This document shows, piece after piece, positions 33,886-42,793 of a stretch of DNA of 64,000 nucleotides. The notes beneath the pieces are model-generated. The model did no database searches. It saw only the letters and a list, made by a program, of their open reading frames with translations, and was not told where the DNA came from. Each line of letters opens with the position of its first letter. Positions within the stretch are counted from its first letter, which is position 1. The stretch is from an uncultured Acetatifactor sp. (GTDB lineage Bacteria; Bacillota; Clostridia; Lachnospirales; Lachnospiraceae). Both the position numbers and the translations under genes were made by a program. The stretch covers positions 106,487 through 170,486 of the forward strand of contig CANQOL010000001.1 in the NCBI GenBank assembly GCA_947625475.1. The letters are read 5' to 3'.

Positions 33886-36114
33886 CTACAGGTCTCCCAG
33901 AGCCGGGAAATCTTCCTCCACCAGATCTCCCGTGTCCGGATCCACCAGGGCCCCGGTGCTGGGATCCCTGCGGTATCCCGTGACGGGATCAATGGGAAAG
34001 CTCTTCCAGGCCGGTTCCTGGCCCTGATCCGGGTCGGTCCCGCCGTCCTGTGCGTCCTGCTCCCCGTCCTTCTGGGTGTCCTCCAGATCCTCCGCCTCCG
34101 GCGTGGCGGCGTACATGTTGGTAATCGCCAGCTTTCGTTCCGCCAGCTCCTGCACCTCCTCCTCCGTCAGTTCCTCGGTCATGTAAATATTCAGATACGG
34201 CAGCACCTCCGTCAGCACATTCCGCACAATCCCCGTGGCAAACTTGGCGTCGTCCTGCTTGGCGGCATTGGGCCGGTCCACCACCACATAGATGGCAATC
34301 TGGGGATCGTCCGCCGGCGCGTAGCCCATGAAGGAGACCACATACTCCCCGTTTCCTCTCGGCAGGGTCTGAGCCGTACCCGTCTTTCCGCCGATGGCGT
34401 ACCCGGCAGGTCTGGCCGTCTTGCCCGTCCGGCTGTCCCCGCCCTCGGGCATGACCACGGCCCGGCAGTACTTGCGGATCAGCTCCGAGGTGGACTCCGA
34501 CACGGTCTGCTTCAGTATTCTGGGCTCTATATTCTGTACGGTGGCGCCGCTGGAGTTGGTGATCCGGTCCACCACATGGGGCTCATAATAATACCCTCCA
34601 TTGATCAGGGAGGAAAATCCCGCGATCATCTGGATCATGGTCACATTGAAGTTCTGGCCGAAGCTGTAGGTGGCTAGATCCGCCGCATCCATATCCGAGG
34701 CGCTCTTTAACAGGGACGCCGTCCTGGCCTCCCCGGCCAGATCAATGTTGGTCTTTAAGCCGAACTGGAAGACCTGCTGAAATTTGCTGAAGGTGTCCGC
34801 CCCGATCCGGCTGGCCATCTTCATCAGGGCCACGTTGCAGGAGTAGGCCACCGCCTGCTGCACCGTGAGCGTACCGTCTCCCCAGCGTGTGTGACAGTGG
34901 ATCTGATGGCCTCCCACCTCCAGCACGCCCTCGCACAGGAAGGTGTCGCCGTCCTCCAGGATCCCGGCCTCCAGGCCCGCCGCCACCGTAAAGGGCTTGG
35001 CGGTGGATCCGGGCTCATAGGTATCCGCAATGCAGAAATTCCTCCAAAGGGCGTTCAGGTTCTGGTACAGCAGGTTTTCGTCCATGCCGTCCAGATCCTC
35101 CTGGCTGATGTACTTCGTGGGCTTTACCTTGTTGCCCACCTCGTCCACCATCACGTTCCCGAGCAGCGGAGCCGTGTCCCTGGGATTGTTCAGGTCATAG
35201 ACCGGGTAGCTGGCCATGGCCAGAATATTGCCGCTGTTGAGATCCATGATGATGCCGGCCACGTTCTCGGCCCCGTTTCCCGTGCGCACTGCGTTCTTGT
35301 GGGTCTCGTTGAACTCCAGCAGATATTTCTCCAGCACAGACTGAATGTTGGCATCCAGAGTGGTATGGATGGTGTAGCCGTCCACCGCAGGGTGGACCGT
35401 CCGCTCCAGGGTGGCGTCCTCGGTCAGATAGCCGAATTCCCTGCCGGTGGTGCCGTTGAGCACGTCGTTATAATACGCCTCCAGGCCGTTGGTTCCCTCG
35501 TTGTCCGCGGTGGCAAAGCCCACCACGTCGCAGGCCAGACTCCCCTGGGGGTAGACTCTCTTGTACTCCTCCTCAAACCAGATCCCTCTGATCTGACTGT
35601 TCTTCTGGCTCTGCAGCTCCTGGAATTCCTGGATCTGCTCGTAGGACATGCGCTTGATGGGCACATAGTAGGATGAGGTCTCCGCGTGGGAGGTTACATA
35701 CTGGCGGATAGCCGCCATATCCAGGTCAAAGCACTGCTCCAGCGCCTCCATGGTGGGCTCGTAATATTTGCCGTTGTTGTACATAATGACTCTGGAGTCT
35801 ATGACAAGGTTGTACACCTTCTCGCTGACCGCCAGGCTCGTACCCTTGGCGTCCACAATATCCCCCCGGCGGTAGGGAAGGGTGGTGCTGTCGTAGCGCT
35901 GCTGGGACAGCACCTGCCTGCTGTACTGCTCCCCGTCCTCCCGGGTGATCCAGACCAATCGGACGCTTAATCCCGCAAAAGCCAGCAGTACCATGATAAA
36001 CAGCACTGCCAGCTTCTTCTGCATTTTGATATTAAATCTCTTCGGCTCCCCCGCTCTCCCGGAGGCCGCTCCCCTGGACGTCCCCCTCCGGTCCCTCTGA
36101 TCTGCTTTTCTCAC
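33886..36114 (-). CDS. Class B penicillin-binding protein, FtsI/PBP2b-like, with acidic tail
   Basis: Septal D,D-transpeptidase of 742 residues. A cytoplasmic basic N-terminus precedes TM helix LAVLFIMVLLAFAGLSVRLV (about 31-50), then a PBP dimer/pedestal domain with YRRGDIVDAKGTSLAVSEKV. The transpeptidase has EPGSTAKPFTVAAGLEAG (SxxK), YSCNVALMKMAS (SxN) and IGGKTGTAQTLPRGNGEYVV (KTG). After it comes an acidic Asp/Glu/Gln-rich extension (about 670-742) with DPVTGYRRDPSTGALVDPDT, which is not part of the enzyme. GTG at 36114 is the start (GGAGG 5 nt upstream). Its place right after ftsL marks it as the division PBP partner of FtsW. Confidence 0.88.
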   Translation of the reverse strand: MRKADQRDRRGTSRGAASGRAGEPKRFNIKMQKKLAVLFIMVLLAFAGLSVRLVWITREDGEQYSRQVLSQQRYDSTTLPYRRGDIVDAKGTSLAVSEKVYNLVIDSRVIMYNNGKYYEPTMEALEQCFDLDMAAIRQYVTSHAETSSYYVPIKRMSYEQIQEFQELQSQKNSQIRGIWFEEEYKRVYPQGSLACDVVGFATADNEGTNGLEAYYNDVLNGTTGREFGYLTEDATLERTVHPAVDGYTIHTTLDANIQSVLEKYLLEFNETHKNAVRTGNGAENVAGIIMDLNSGNILAMASYPVYDLNNPRDTAPLLGNVMVDEVGNKVKPTKYISQEDLDGMDENLLYQNLNALWRNFCIADTYEPGSTAKPFTVAAGLEAGILEDGDTFLCEGVLEVGGHQIHCHTRWGDGTLTVQQAVAYSCNVALMKMASRIGADTFSKFQQVFQFGLKTNIDLAGEARTASLLKSASDMDAADLATYSFGQNFNVTMIQMIAGFSSLINGGYYYEPHVVDRITNSSGATVQNIEPRILKQTVSESTSELIRKYCRAVVMPEGGDSRTGKTARPAGYAIGGKTGTAQTLPRGNGEYVVSFMGYAPADDPQIAIYVVVDRPNAAKQDDAKFATGIVRNVLTEVLPYLNIYMTEELTEEEVQELAERKLAITNMYAATPEAEDLEDTQKDGEQDAQDGGTDPDQGQEPAWKSFPIDPVTGYRRDPSTGALVDPDTGDLVEEDFPALGDL

Positions 36115-36149
36115 AGGTGCCTCCCCTATCTCTTCTCCCTGCCGGCGGC

Positions 36150-36656
36150 CTACTCCTGGGTCACCTTGCGCACATAGTCATATCCCTCATTGTCATAGAG
36201 TATGATCTGCCCTTCCTCCGGGTAGATCATTCCCAGCTCACCGATGGCGATCCGCTTGATCTGCTCAAAATCGATGCTGCTGTTGATCCGGCTGTACTCC
36301 TCCTCGTTGGCGATCCGCAGGTTGTTTAACTCCGCCTCGCTGGCGGAAACCTGCTCCGCCAGAGTGGTGATATCCGCCTGCAGCTTAATATAGTTGATCA
36401 GAATCATTCCCACCATGCCAAGGGCCGCCATCAGGAACATCACGTATCCCAGGCTCATGTGCTTTGCCTTCTCGCGGTTCTTCCTGGCCATGTTGCTCAG
36501 AGGGCGCCTTACCGGCTGTTCCAGCCTTCTGCGCACATCCGGATCCAGCCTGGGGGCCGCGTTCCCGTAAATATAAGCGTTGTATGCATTGCTCGGTCTT
36601 GTCTGGGCCGTTCCTCTTCTGTCCGCGCCATATGTGCGGTTGGTTCTTGTCGCCAT
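36150..36656 (-). CDS. ftsL: Cell division protein FtsL
   Basis: A 168-residue bitopic protein: basic cytoplasmic N-terminus (about 1-66), one TM helix (about 70-90, GYVMFLMAALGMVGMILINY), then a coiled coil (about 93-125) and IKRIAIGELGMIYPEEGQII, the typical FtsL end. It links FtsQ/DivIB and FtsB-like proteins to the FtsW-PBP complex. The cytoplasmic part is longer than in Bacillus FtsL (117 residues). RBS GGGGG lies before the ATG. It fits the conserved order rsmH-ftsL-pbp. Confidence 0.85.
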   Translation of the reverse strand: MATRTNRTYGADRRGTAQTRPSNAYNAYIYGNAAPRLDPDVRRRLEQPVRRPLSNMARKNREKAKHMSLGYVMFLMAALGMVGMILINYIKLQADITTLAEQVSASEAELNNLRIANEEEYSRINSSIDFEQIKRIAIGELGMIYPEEGQIILYDNEGYDYVRKVTQE

Positions 36657-36682
36657 TTCAGGTTACCCCCTGCCGCCCCGGG

Positions 36683-37612
36683 TCAAATCTTTTCAAACAC
36701 CCTCAGCTTTGCGCTTTTGGAGCGGCTGTTTCTTTCTATTTCCTGGGCCGAGGGAAGGATGGGTTTTCGGGTAATCACCCTGCCCTCGGGCTTTCTGCCA
36801 CATACGCACACCGGGAAATCCGGCGGACAGATACATGGATTCTCTTTTGTCTTAAAGGCCGTTTTCACGATCCGGTCCTCCAGGGAGTGAAAGGTGATGA
36901 TGCACAGCCTTCCGCCCGGCCGCAGCATGTCTGTCAGATCCCCCAGAGCGTCCCGCAGCACCTCCAGCTCCCGGTTGCACTCGATCCGGATGGCCTGAAA
37001 GGTTCTCTTGGCGGGGTGTCCCCCTGTCCGCATCCTGGCGGGGACCGCTTCCCGGATGATCTCGCTCAGCTCTCCCGTAGTCTCTATGGGATGGCTCTGG
37101 CGGGCCCTCACAATCTCCCTGGCGATCCTTCTGGCGCTCGGTTCCTCGCCGTAGTCGTACAGGATACGGGCCAGCTGTTCCTCGCTGCAGCCGTTGACAA
37201 TATCCTTTGCCGTCAGGCGCTGCCTCTGATCCATCCGCATGTCCAGCTCCGCGTCCCAGCGGTAGGAAAAGCCCCGCTCCGGAGTGTCCAGCTGATAAGA
37301 GGAAACTCCCAGATCCAGCAGGATGCCGTCCACCTTTTCCACGCCCTTCTCCGCCAGCAGGGCCTTTGCATCCACATAATTGCCGCGGATGAGGACGGCC
37401 CTCTCTCCGAAGCCCGCCAGTCTCTCGCCGGCGGCCCGTATGGCGGCTTCATCCTGATCGATCCCGTAAAGCCGGCCCTCTTCCAATTTCTCGCACACCC
37501 GGCTGGCATGTCCGCCCCCGCCCAGGGTGCCGTCCACGTAGATTCCGTCAGGCTTTATCTTCAGCTGCTCAACAGTTTCCTCCAGCAGGACGGAACAGTG
37601 CTCAAAGTCCAT
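36683..37612 (-). CDS. rsmH: 16S rRNA (cytosine1402-N4)-methyltransferase
   Basis: SAM-dependent enzyme that N4-methylates C1402 in the 16S rRNA decoding centre; 309 residues. It shows the SAM-binding motif [20 protein letters not shown], the [20 protein letters not shown] signature and [20 protein letters not shown] near the C-terminus, all typical of RsmH/MraW. RBS TAGGAG precedes the ATG, and the gap to mraZ is 9 bp. It is the second gene of the dcw operon. Confidence 0.97.
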   Translation of the reverse strand: MDFEHCSVLLEETVEQLKIKPDGIYVDGTLGGGGHASRVCEKLEEGRLYGIDQDEAAIRAAGERLAGFGERAVLIRGNYVDAKALLAEKGVEKVDGILLDLGVSSYQLDTPERGFSYRWDAELDMRMDQRQRLTAKDIVNGCSEEQLARILYDYGEEPSARRIAREIVRARQSHPIETTGELSEIIREAVPARMRTGGHPAKRTFQAIRIECNRELEVLRDALGDLTDMLRPGGRLCIITFHSLEDRIVKTAFKTKENPCICPPDFPVCVCGRKPEGRVITRKPILPSAQEIERNSRSKSAKLRVFEKI

Positions 37613-37621
37613 GTTCCTCTC

Positions 37622-38053
37622 CTAAATGGTCAAGCCAAGGCTTTCCATGGCTTTGGAAATATCGTCCATGCTGCTGTCCGTATCCATGGACTCCCAGTTC
37701 TCGCGGCTCCAGATCTCGATCCGGCTGCCAACGCCCACCAGTACAACGTCTTTATCCAAGCCCGCAAAGGCCCTCAGGTTTGCGGGCAGCAGTATCCTTC
37801 CCTGCTTGTCCACCTCCACCATGGCTGCTCCGGCCATGAAAAAGCGGGCAAACTGCCTTGCCTCCTTGTTGATCAGAGGAAGCCCGGTCAGCTTTTCCTC
37901 AAAGGCGGCCCAATCCTCGTTTGCATAGACAAACAGGCAGCCATCCATTCCCTTGGTAACAACAAACACATCTCCGAGCTGCTCTCGGAACTTGGAGGGA
38001 ACGATAAGCCTGCCTTTGGGATCGATCGTATGACTGTATTCACTCATGAACAT
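37622..38053 (-). CDS. mraZ: Transcriptional regulator MraZ
   Basis: A 143-residue dodecamer-forming AbrB-fold regulator of the dcw operon, which also moderates RsmH effects. Two SpoVT/AbrB-like units each carry the DxxxR motif: DPKGRLIVPSKFREQLG and DKQGRILLPANLRAFAG. The start is taken as ATG 38053 with GGCGGTG 7 nt upstream; a TTG at 38059 is possible. It is the first gene after the promoter and four direct-repeat boxes to which MraZ should bind, implying autoregulation. Confidence 0.95.
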   Translation of the reverse strand: MFMSEYSHTIDPKGRLIVPSKFREQLGDVFVVTKGMDGCLFVYANEDWAAFEEKLTGLPLINKEARQFARFFMAGAAMVEVDKQGRILLPANLRAFAGLDKDVVLVGVGSRIEIWSRENWESMDTDSSMDDISKAMESLGLTI

Positions 38054-38086
38054 GTGCAATCACCGCCTGATCTCCGGATAAAGGCT

Positions 38087-38123
38087 CCACTTTGAACCAC
38101 TTTCTACCACTTTGCACCACTTT
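38087..38123 (-). promoter_or_regulatory. Four MraZ-type operator boxes
   Basis: Minus-strand AAAGTGG occurs four times at exactly 10-bp intervals (plus-strand CCACTTT at 38087, 38097, 38107 and 38117), between the -10 box and mraZ. MraZ binds direct repeats of TGG-containing boxes at one-turn spacing, so these are very likely the autoregulatory sites. Confidence 0.8.
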
Positions 38124-38130
38124 TAATAAG

Positions 38131-38159
38131 ATAGTAATATAAAATATCCATTTTGACAA
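38131..38159 (-). promoter_or_regulatory. dcw operon promoter in front of mraZ
   Basis: Minus-strand TTGTCA (38159-38154), 17-bp spacer, TACTAT (38136-38131), just upstream of the four MraZ boxes. Confidence 0.75.
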
Positions 38160-38219
38160 GGGGTTCCTAAAAGATTTTTTAAAAAATTATTAAGAAATTG
38201 AAGATAAACCGCATCTGCG

Positions 38220-38267
38220 AAAAAAGCCCTGCCCCGGAGCGGCGCCTGCCGCGCCCCGGAACAGAGC
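38220..38267 (-). terminator. Intrinsic terminator of lgt
   Basis: A long GC-rich stem with CCCCGGAGCGGC pairing GCCGCGCCCCGG, plus outer GCCCTG/CAGAGC partly paired. It is followed on the minus strand by TTTTTTCGC. It separates lgt from the mraZ promoter. Confidence 0.8.
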
Positions 38268-38324
38268 TTCTATGGCTGCGATACTGTGAAATACTTCTGT
38301 AAGGATTCCCGGAGAGCGGCCCTG

Positions 38325-39215
38325 TCAGCCACTCTTCCGGGCCCTCCCGGCCTTTCCCCACATGACGAGGCGCACGGCCGCATCCGTTAAGACCGCCAGC
38401 ACAAACAGAGTGATCCCCAAGACCTGGGAGACCGCAATCTGCGTGTGAGGGAGGAACAGTCGGTCGGTGCGGATTCCCTCTATAAAAAACCGGATAATCC
38501 CATAGCCGCCCAGGTACAGCAGACAGATCTCCCCCTGGAATTTCTTGTGCTTTCTGTAGAGAAGCATAAGGATCAGGAGACAGAGGTTCAGAGCCCCCTC
38601 GTAGAGAAAGGTGGGGTGCACCTGAATATAATTGGTGCCGGGCAGAATATGGGCCCGGATATTATCGGAGATATCGCGGCTGCGGACCGCCTCAATGGGA
38701 AGCCGCATGGCGAAAAGGCCATCCGAGTACTCTCCGAAGACCTCTCTGTTGGTAAAATTTCCCCAGCGTCCGATGATCTGTCCCAGCACCAGGCCCAGGA
38801 CGCCGCTGTCCCCTATCTGGAAGGGATTCTTTTTTTTCAGGGCACAGTAGACAAAGAGCGTCGCAAAGGCCCCTATCACGCCGCCGTAGATGGCCATGCC
38901 CCCGTTCCGCGTCTGGAAGACGGTCAGCAGATTGTCCTTGAACTGATCCCACTCAAAGATCACATAGTAGATCCTGGCCCCGATCACGGAGAAAATCACC
39001 GCGTAGATCGAAAAGTCCCAGTAGGTCTCCGGATCCTGCCCCGTGACCTTGGCGTCATGCACCGCCATCAGGATACCGGCCAGCACGCCCGCCGCAATGA
39101 TCATACCGTAGAAAGCGATATAGAAGCCAAAGACCTCCACGCCCCTGGGGAGATTCTCCAGGTAGATCCCCAGATGGGGAAAAGCAATGTCCAGTTTGCC
39201 CATCATATCTCTCAT
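38325..39215 (-). CDS. lgt: Prolipoprotein diacylglyceryl transferase
   Basis: Seven-TM membrane enzyme that transfers diacylglycerol from phosphatidylglycerol to the lipobox cysteine of prolipoproteins such as the OppA here; 296 residues. The signature GQIIGRWGNFTNREVFGEYS carries the essential Arg, Asn and Glu. HPTFLYEGALNL and the N-terminal YGMIIAAGVLAG also fit. The C-terminal RLVMWGKAGRARKSG is basic. RBS AAAGGA lies before the ATG. It follows ychF by 28 bp and ends at a strong terminator. Confidence 0.95.
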   Translation of the reverse strand: MRDMMGKLDIAFPHLGIYLENLPRGVEVFGFYIAFYGMIIAAGVLAGILMAVHDAKVTGQDPETYWDFSIYAVIFSVIGARIYYVIFEWDQFKDNLLTVFQTRNGGMAIYGGVIGAFATLFVYCALKKKNPFQIGDSGVLGLVLGQIIGRWGNFTNREVFGEYSDGLFAMRLPIEAVRSRDISDNIRAHILPGTNYIQVHPTFLYEGALNLCLLILMLLYRKHKKFQGEICLLYLGGYGIIRFFIEGIRTDRLFLPHTQIAVSQVLGITLFVLAVLTDAAVRLVMWGKAGRARKSG

Positions 39216-39243
39216 ATCGATTCCTTTCGCCCGCAGGCTCCCT

Positions 39244-40341
39244 CTAAACGTTGAACCGGAACAGAATCACATCCCCATCCCTGACCACGTAATCCTTGCC
39301 CTCCATGCCCACCAGGCCCTTCTCTCTGGCAGCCGCCAGGGAGCCCTGGGCGATGAGATCCTCATAGGAGACCACCTCCGCCTTGATAAAGCCTCTCTCA
39401 AAGTCGGAGTGGATCCTGCCGGCGGCCTGGGGCGCCTTGGTGCCCTGCCTGATGGTCCAGGCCCTGGACTCGTCCTCCCCCGCGGTCAGGAAGCTGATCA
39501 GGCCCAGAAGACGGTAGCTCGCGGTGATAAGCCTGTCCAGCCCGGACCTTCCGATCCCAAGATCCTCCAGGAACATGGCCTTTTCCTCACTGCTAAGCTC
39601 CGCAATCTCCTGCTCGATCTGCGCGCAGATCACAAAGACCTCGCTCCCCTCCTTTTCTGCAAAGGCGCGGACGGCCTGTACACCCGGGCTGCCCGCCCCG
39701 TCGTCCGCCAGATCTTCCTCCGCCACATTGGCGGCGTAAATCACAGGCTTGGAGGTGAGCAGACTGTAGGAGCGCAGAAGCTCCGCCTCCTCCTCGTCCT
39801 GTGCCGGAAAGCTCTTGGCGCTCCCGCCGCTCTCCAGATGCTCCCGCAGGCGCTCTATCAGGGACACCTCCCCCGTCAGGGACTTGTCCATCCGGGCGCT
39901 GCGCTCCACCTTGGAGTATCTTCTCTCCAGCACCTCCAGATCCGCAAAAATCAGCTCCAGATTGATGGTCTCTATATCCCGGAGAGGATCCACGCTGCCG
40001 TCCACATGGATTACATTGGGATCCTGGAAGCAGCGGACCACATGCACGATGGCATCCACCTCCCGGATGTGGCTCAAAAACTGGTTGCCCAGGCCCTCCC
40101 CCCTGGAGGCCCCCTTCACCAGGCCCGCGATATCCACAAACTCGATCACCGCCGGGGTTATCTTCTTGGAGTGATACATCTCCCCCAGGCGCTGGATCCT
40201 CTCGTCCGGCACCGGCACAATCCCCACATTGGGATCGATGGTGCAGAATGGGTAGTTGGCCGACTCCGCGCCGGCGTTGGTCAGAGCATTGAACAGGGTA
40301 CTCTTGCCCACATTGGGCAGCCCCACGATTCCTAGTTTCAT
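39244..40341 (-). CDS. ychF: Redox-regulated ATPase YchF (OLA1 family)
   Basis: P-loop protein of the Obg family with ATPase rather than GTPase preference, ribosome-associated and linked to oxidative stress; 365 residues. Motifs: G1 [14 protein letters not shown], switch region [14 protein letters not shown]3 [30 protein letters not shown], and the C-terminal TGS domain ending [28 protein letters not shown] is upstream. It lies between lgt and the GT2-MarR gene, 28 bp from each. Confidence 0.97.
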   Translation of the reverse strand: MKLGIVGLPNVGKSTLFNALTNAGAESANYPFCTIDPNVGIVPVPDERIQRLGEMYHSKKITPAVIEFVDIAGLVKGASRGEGLGNQFLSHIREVDAIVHVVRCFQDPNVIHVDGSVDPLRDIETINLELIFADLEVLERRYSKVERSARMDKSLTGEVSLIERLREHLESGGSAKSFPAQDEEEAELLRSYSLLTSKPVIYAANVAEEDLADDGAGSPGVQAVRAFAEKEGSEVFVICAQIEQEIAELSSEEKAMFLEDLGIGRSGLDRLITASYRLLGLISFLTAGEDESRAWTIRQGTKAPQAAGRIHSDFERGFIKAEVVSYEDLIAQGSLAAAREKGLVGMEGKDYVVRDGDVILFRFNV

Positions 40342-40369
40342 CCTTCTATTATATCCTCCTTAACCGTCT

Positions 40370-41734
40370 TTATTGGAGCGCCCTCTGTATATTGCGCTTC
40401 CTCTTCTCATTCAGCTTCTCATACAGCAGGATTTCCTCCTGGGAAAAATCTTCATACTGTATCTGTTCAAAATCACACAGTACAAACAGCATCTCCGACA
40501 TCACGCTGTCCGCTTCCTGGGTCACCGCGTATTCCTTCCCCTCCGCCCTTTGCTTCGCCTCATGCTGCTTTTCCTTTGCCCTGTCCTTTTCCTTCGCCCT
40601 GTCCTTTTCAAATACCGTGATCATTTCCTTTGCAAGCAGCCTTTGGATCGATCCGGACAGCTCCTTTTTGGAAATATTCAGGACATCCGCCATCTCCTTG
40701 AAGGTACAGTTTTCATGGTGCTGGCTCAGGTAATACAGCAGCTTCACATCCACCGTCGTCAGGTCGTTTCTCAGGGCCACAATATCAAACAGCTTTTCCT
40801 GGAGCTTTCTCTCCCTGTAGGTATCGAAGAAGATCCCCTCCCCCTCCAGCACCCCCTCGCTCACCCTCGTTCTCTCATGCCCCAATTTATAATTTCCCGG
40901 CAGGCTCAAGGGGGCTACGCTTCCGTCATTGGCGGCGTCAAACAGGAAACGGTACACCTGCCCCTTCCTCTTCTCGTAATCCGTATCGTCGAAGACATCC
41001 TTGTAAAAGTCATTGTAGCATGCGAAAACCGTGCGCTTCATATGGATCGTCTTTTTCATGCTGATTCCCTGGGAGACCAGAGAGCCCTTTGTCTTTACAT
41101 AATAATACACCGGGATCTTCAGCACATAAATCTGGCTGACATGGCGGACATATTCCAGATTAAACATAAAATCCTCGCACCAGCTGACTGAGTGATCCAT
41201 CCTCAGCTGATACTTCTCTACGATAGAACGTTTATACAGTTTGTTCCACAAAACCCCATAATAAAAATCAGCCGGCCTCTGCATCATCTGAACGGCATAA
41301 TCCACGCGTGTCAGAACGCCCTCTTCCTCAATACTCCCCTTCTGCGAGACGCGGTCCCCGATCACCCTGTAAAAATCAGAGATCACCATATCGCATCCGT
41401 TTTCCGCGGCCGCCCTCACAAAAAAGCCCGTCGCGTCCGGCGTAATCCAGTCGTCACTGTCCAAAAACTGCAGATATTCGCCCTTCGCCATCGCGATTCC
41501 CCGATTGCGGGTGTCGGAAACTCCTGAATTCGGCTTGTGCAGCACCAAAATACGCTCATCCTTCTCCGCGTAGGCGTCGCAGATCTCCCCGGAGGCGTCC
41601 GTGCTTCCGTCATCCAGCAGTATCAGTTCAAAATCCCTGTATTTCTGATTCAGGATACTGTTTACACATCTGCCGATCGTTTTCTCCGCATTATAGATCG
41701 GGACAATAATGCTTACCGTGGGCATCTCTGTCAT
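40370..41734 (-). CDS. Family 2 glycosyltransferase fused to a MarR-like winged helix domain
   Basis: A 454-residue two-part protein. Residues 1 to about 310 form a GT-A glycosyltransferase (GT2): VSIIVPIYNAEKTIGRCVNS, LLDDGSTDASGEICDAYAEK and the metal-binding LDSDDW. Residues about 319-454 look like a complete MarR domain: TTVDVKLLYYLSQHHENCTF (entry helices), KEMADVLNISKKELSGSIQR (helix-turn-helix), a wing expanded by EKDRAKEKDRAKEK repeats, and the C-terminal dimerisation helix YEDFSQEEILLYEKLNEKRK. The GT2 part may transfer a sugar to a surface or lipid acceptor; the MarR part may bind DNA or only dimerise. No similar fusion is well known to me. RBS GGAG is upstream of the ATG at 41734. 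It is divergent from an XRE gene. Confidence 0.85.
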   Translation of the reverse strand: MTEMPTVSIIVPIYNAEKTIGRCVNSILNQKYRDFELILLDDGSTDASGEICDAYAEKDERILVLHKPNSGVSDTRNRGIAMAKGEYLQFLDSDDWITPDATGFFVRAAAENGCDMVISDFYRVIGDRVSQKGSIEEEGVLTRVDYAVQMMQRPADFYYGVLWNKLYKRSIVEKYQLRMDHSVSWCEDFMFNLEYVRHVSQIYVLKIPVYYYVKTKGSLVSQGISMKKTIHMKRTVFACYNDFYKDVFDDTDYEKRKGQVYRFLFDAANDGSVAPLSLPGNYKLGHERTRVSEGVLEGEGIFFDTYRERKLQEKLFDIVALRNDLTTVDVKLLYYLSQHHENCTFKEMADVLNISKKELSGSIQRLLAKEMITVFEKDRAKEKDRAKEKQHEAKQRAEGKEYAVTQEADSVMSEMLFVLCDFEQIQYEDFSQEEILLYEKLNEKRKRNIQRALQ

Positions 41735-42015
41735 ACTCTCCTTTTCCGGTATTCTTCAGTCTTTATGTCGTGCTGCGGCGCCGCCTACTATCGTATCACA
41801 GCGGCGGCCAAAAGTCCATATCACTGCTTCAACTTATGTTTTCCCACAAAAAGAATGGATAGAATCCGCATATGCAATCCGTGGAACGCTTCACCTTCCA
41901 TGAAACGGCCCATACATGGGCCATGTGGAAATTATACATTTTGTACAATTTAAAAGGCCACAAATGGGCCGGAGGACTCCCCCGGAATCTGGCCGAATCG
42001 GAAAGGAGACCAAAA
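41735..42015. promoter_or_regulatory. Divergent regulatory region with GGCCCAT palindromes
   Basis: This 281-bp gap separates the GT2-MarR gene (minus) from the XRE gene (plus). It contains a palindrome GGCCCAT-AC-ATGGGCC (41907-41922), a related GGCCACAAATGGGCC near 41956-41970, and TTGTACAA in between. TATAAT-like boxes exist on both strands near 41931-41938, but -35 elements are poor, suggesting regulated promoters. Confidence 0.5.
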
Positions 42016-42258
42016 ATGAAAGCAGAACAAGCAGTGATACAGCGGATCCTCAACTTATGTCATGAGAGGAATGTGACGGCAAACAGCCTGGCCCATCTAT
42101 CGGCGGTTCCTCCCTCCACCGTCAAAAACATTCTATACGGAAACAGCCAAAACACCGGCATTGTGACGATCGCCAAGATATGCAACGGGCTGGATATCTC
42201 CATCGGGGAGTTTTTTGATGATGCCCTGTTTCAAACGCTGGAACAGGAGATAGAGTAA
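42016..42258 (+). CDS. XRE-family helix-turn-helix regulator
   Basis: An 80-residue DNA-binding protein with an HTH over residues about 8-65: ILNLCHERNVTANSLAHLSA, VPPSTVKNILYGNSQNTGIV and CNGLDISIGEFFDD. This matches small Cro/C1-type regulators found in Clostridia. The ATG at 42016 has AAGGAG 7 nt upstream; the open frame continues upstream but crosses the palindromic operator region. It may bind the GGCCCAT palindromes and control itself and the divergent GT2-MarR gene; this is inference. It converges on the DUF3842 gene with an 11-bp gap. Confidence 0.85.
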   Translation: MKAEQAVIQRILNLCHERNVTANSLAHLSAVPPSTVKNILYGNSQNTGIVTIAKICNGLDISIGEFFDDALFQTLEQEIE

Positions 42259-42269
42259 CCCGCTGCCCC

Positions 42270-42701
42270 TCAGGGGCGGCGGGGCTGCCCCTGAGAGCAG
42301 CCCTCCCTCCGGATATACTCCACCGCGCTCTCGATCAGGCTTCCCACGCTCTGCTGTCCCAATCCGGCGACGATATTGTCGCAGTGGTTCACCGGGATCA
42401 GCACTCTTTTGGCCCGGCTCTGTCCCACCGCCGCCGCCATGGCGGGAGTCACCTCCCCCAGCATAGCATCCGCGATCACGATCCCGATCGGGCCCACGAT
42501 CACATCCGCGCTCCGGCAGCCCACCAGCACCGCATTCTCTCCGGTGGCTGCTCCGTCCGCCCCTGCTCTGAGCATGGCGGCCGTGGCAGTGCTGTTCGTG
42601 CCGACCGCCACGATCTCCGCCTCCGGCAGCCCCTCCTTCAGGGCGGCCACAAGCTGTCTGCCCATTCCCCCTCCCTGGCTGTCGATCACCAATATCCGCA
42701 T
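42270..42701 (-). CDS. DUF3842 family protein
   Basis: A 143-residue protein of the DUF3842 family: MRILVIDSQGGGMGRQLVAA at the start, then IVAVGTNSTATAAMLRAGAD and CRSADVIVGPIGIVIADAML. The Rossmann-like glycine motif suggests nucleotide binding, but function is unknown. The ATG at 42701 has GGGAGG upstream; the longer frame is not used. A perfect 9-bp hairpin (42269-42277 with 42287-42295) lies over its stop codon and could end both convergent genes, though there is no T run. It is divergent from the DtxR-type regulator gene, sharing a 92-bp promoter region. Confidence 0.85.
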   Translation of the reverse strand: MRILVIDSQGGGMGRQLVAALKEGLPEAEIVAVGTNSTATAAMLRAGADGAATGENAVLVGCRSADVIVGPIGIVIADAMLGEVTPAMAAAVGQSRAKRVLIPVNHCDNIVAGLGQQSVGSLIESAVEYIRREGCSQGQPRRP

Positions 42702-42720
42702 AAAATCTTCCTCCCAATTC

Positions 42721-42749
42721 TTGCCTAACCGCAAAATCTGTGATACACT
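42721..42749 (+). promoter_or_regulatory. Promoter of the DtxR-family gene
   Basis: TTGCCT (42721-42726), 17-bp spacer, TACACT (42744-42749), 44 bp before the ATG. Confidence 0.65.
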
Positions 42750-42793
42750 GAATCCAAAAGTAACAATCGACCGTTTGTCTCAAAGGAGCCGCC

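Noticed and set aside
38087..38123. Short repeat read as a CRISPR or iteron
   Set aside because: Four 10-bp direct repeats next to the mraZ promoter fit MraZ boxes much better.
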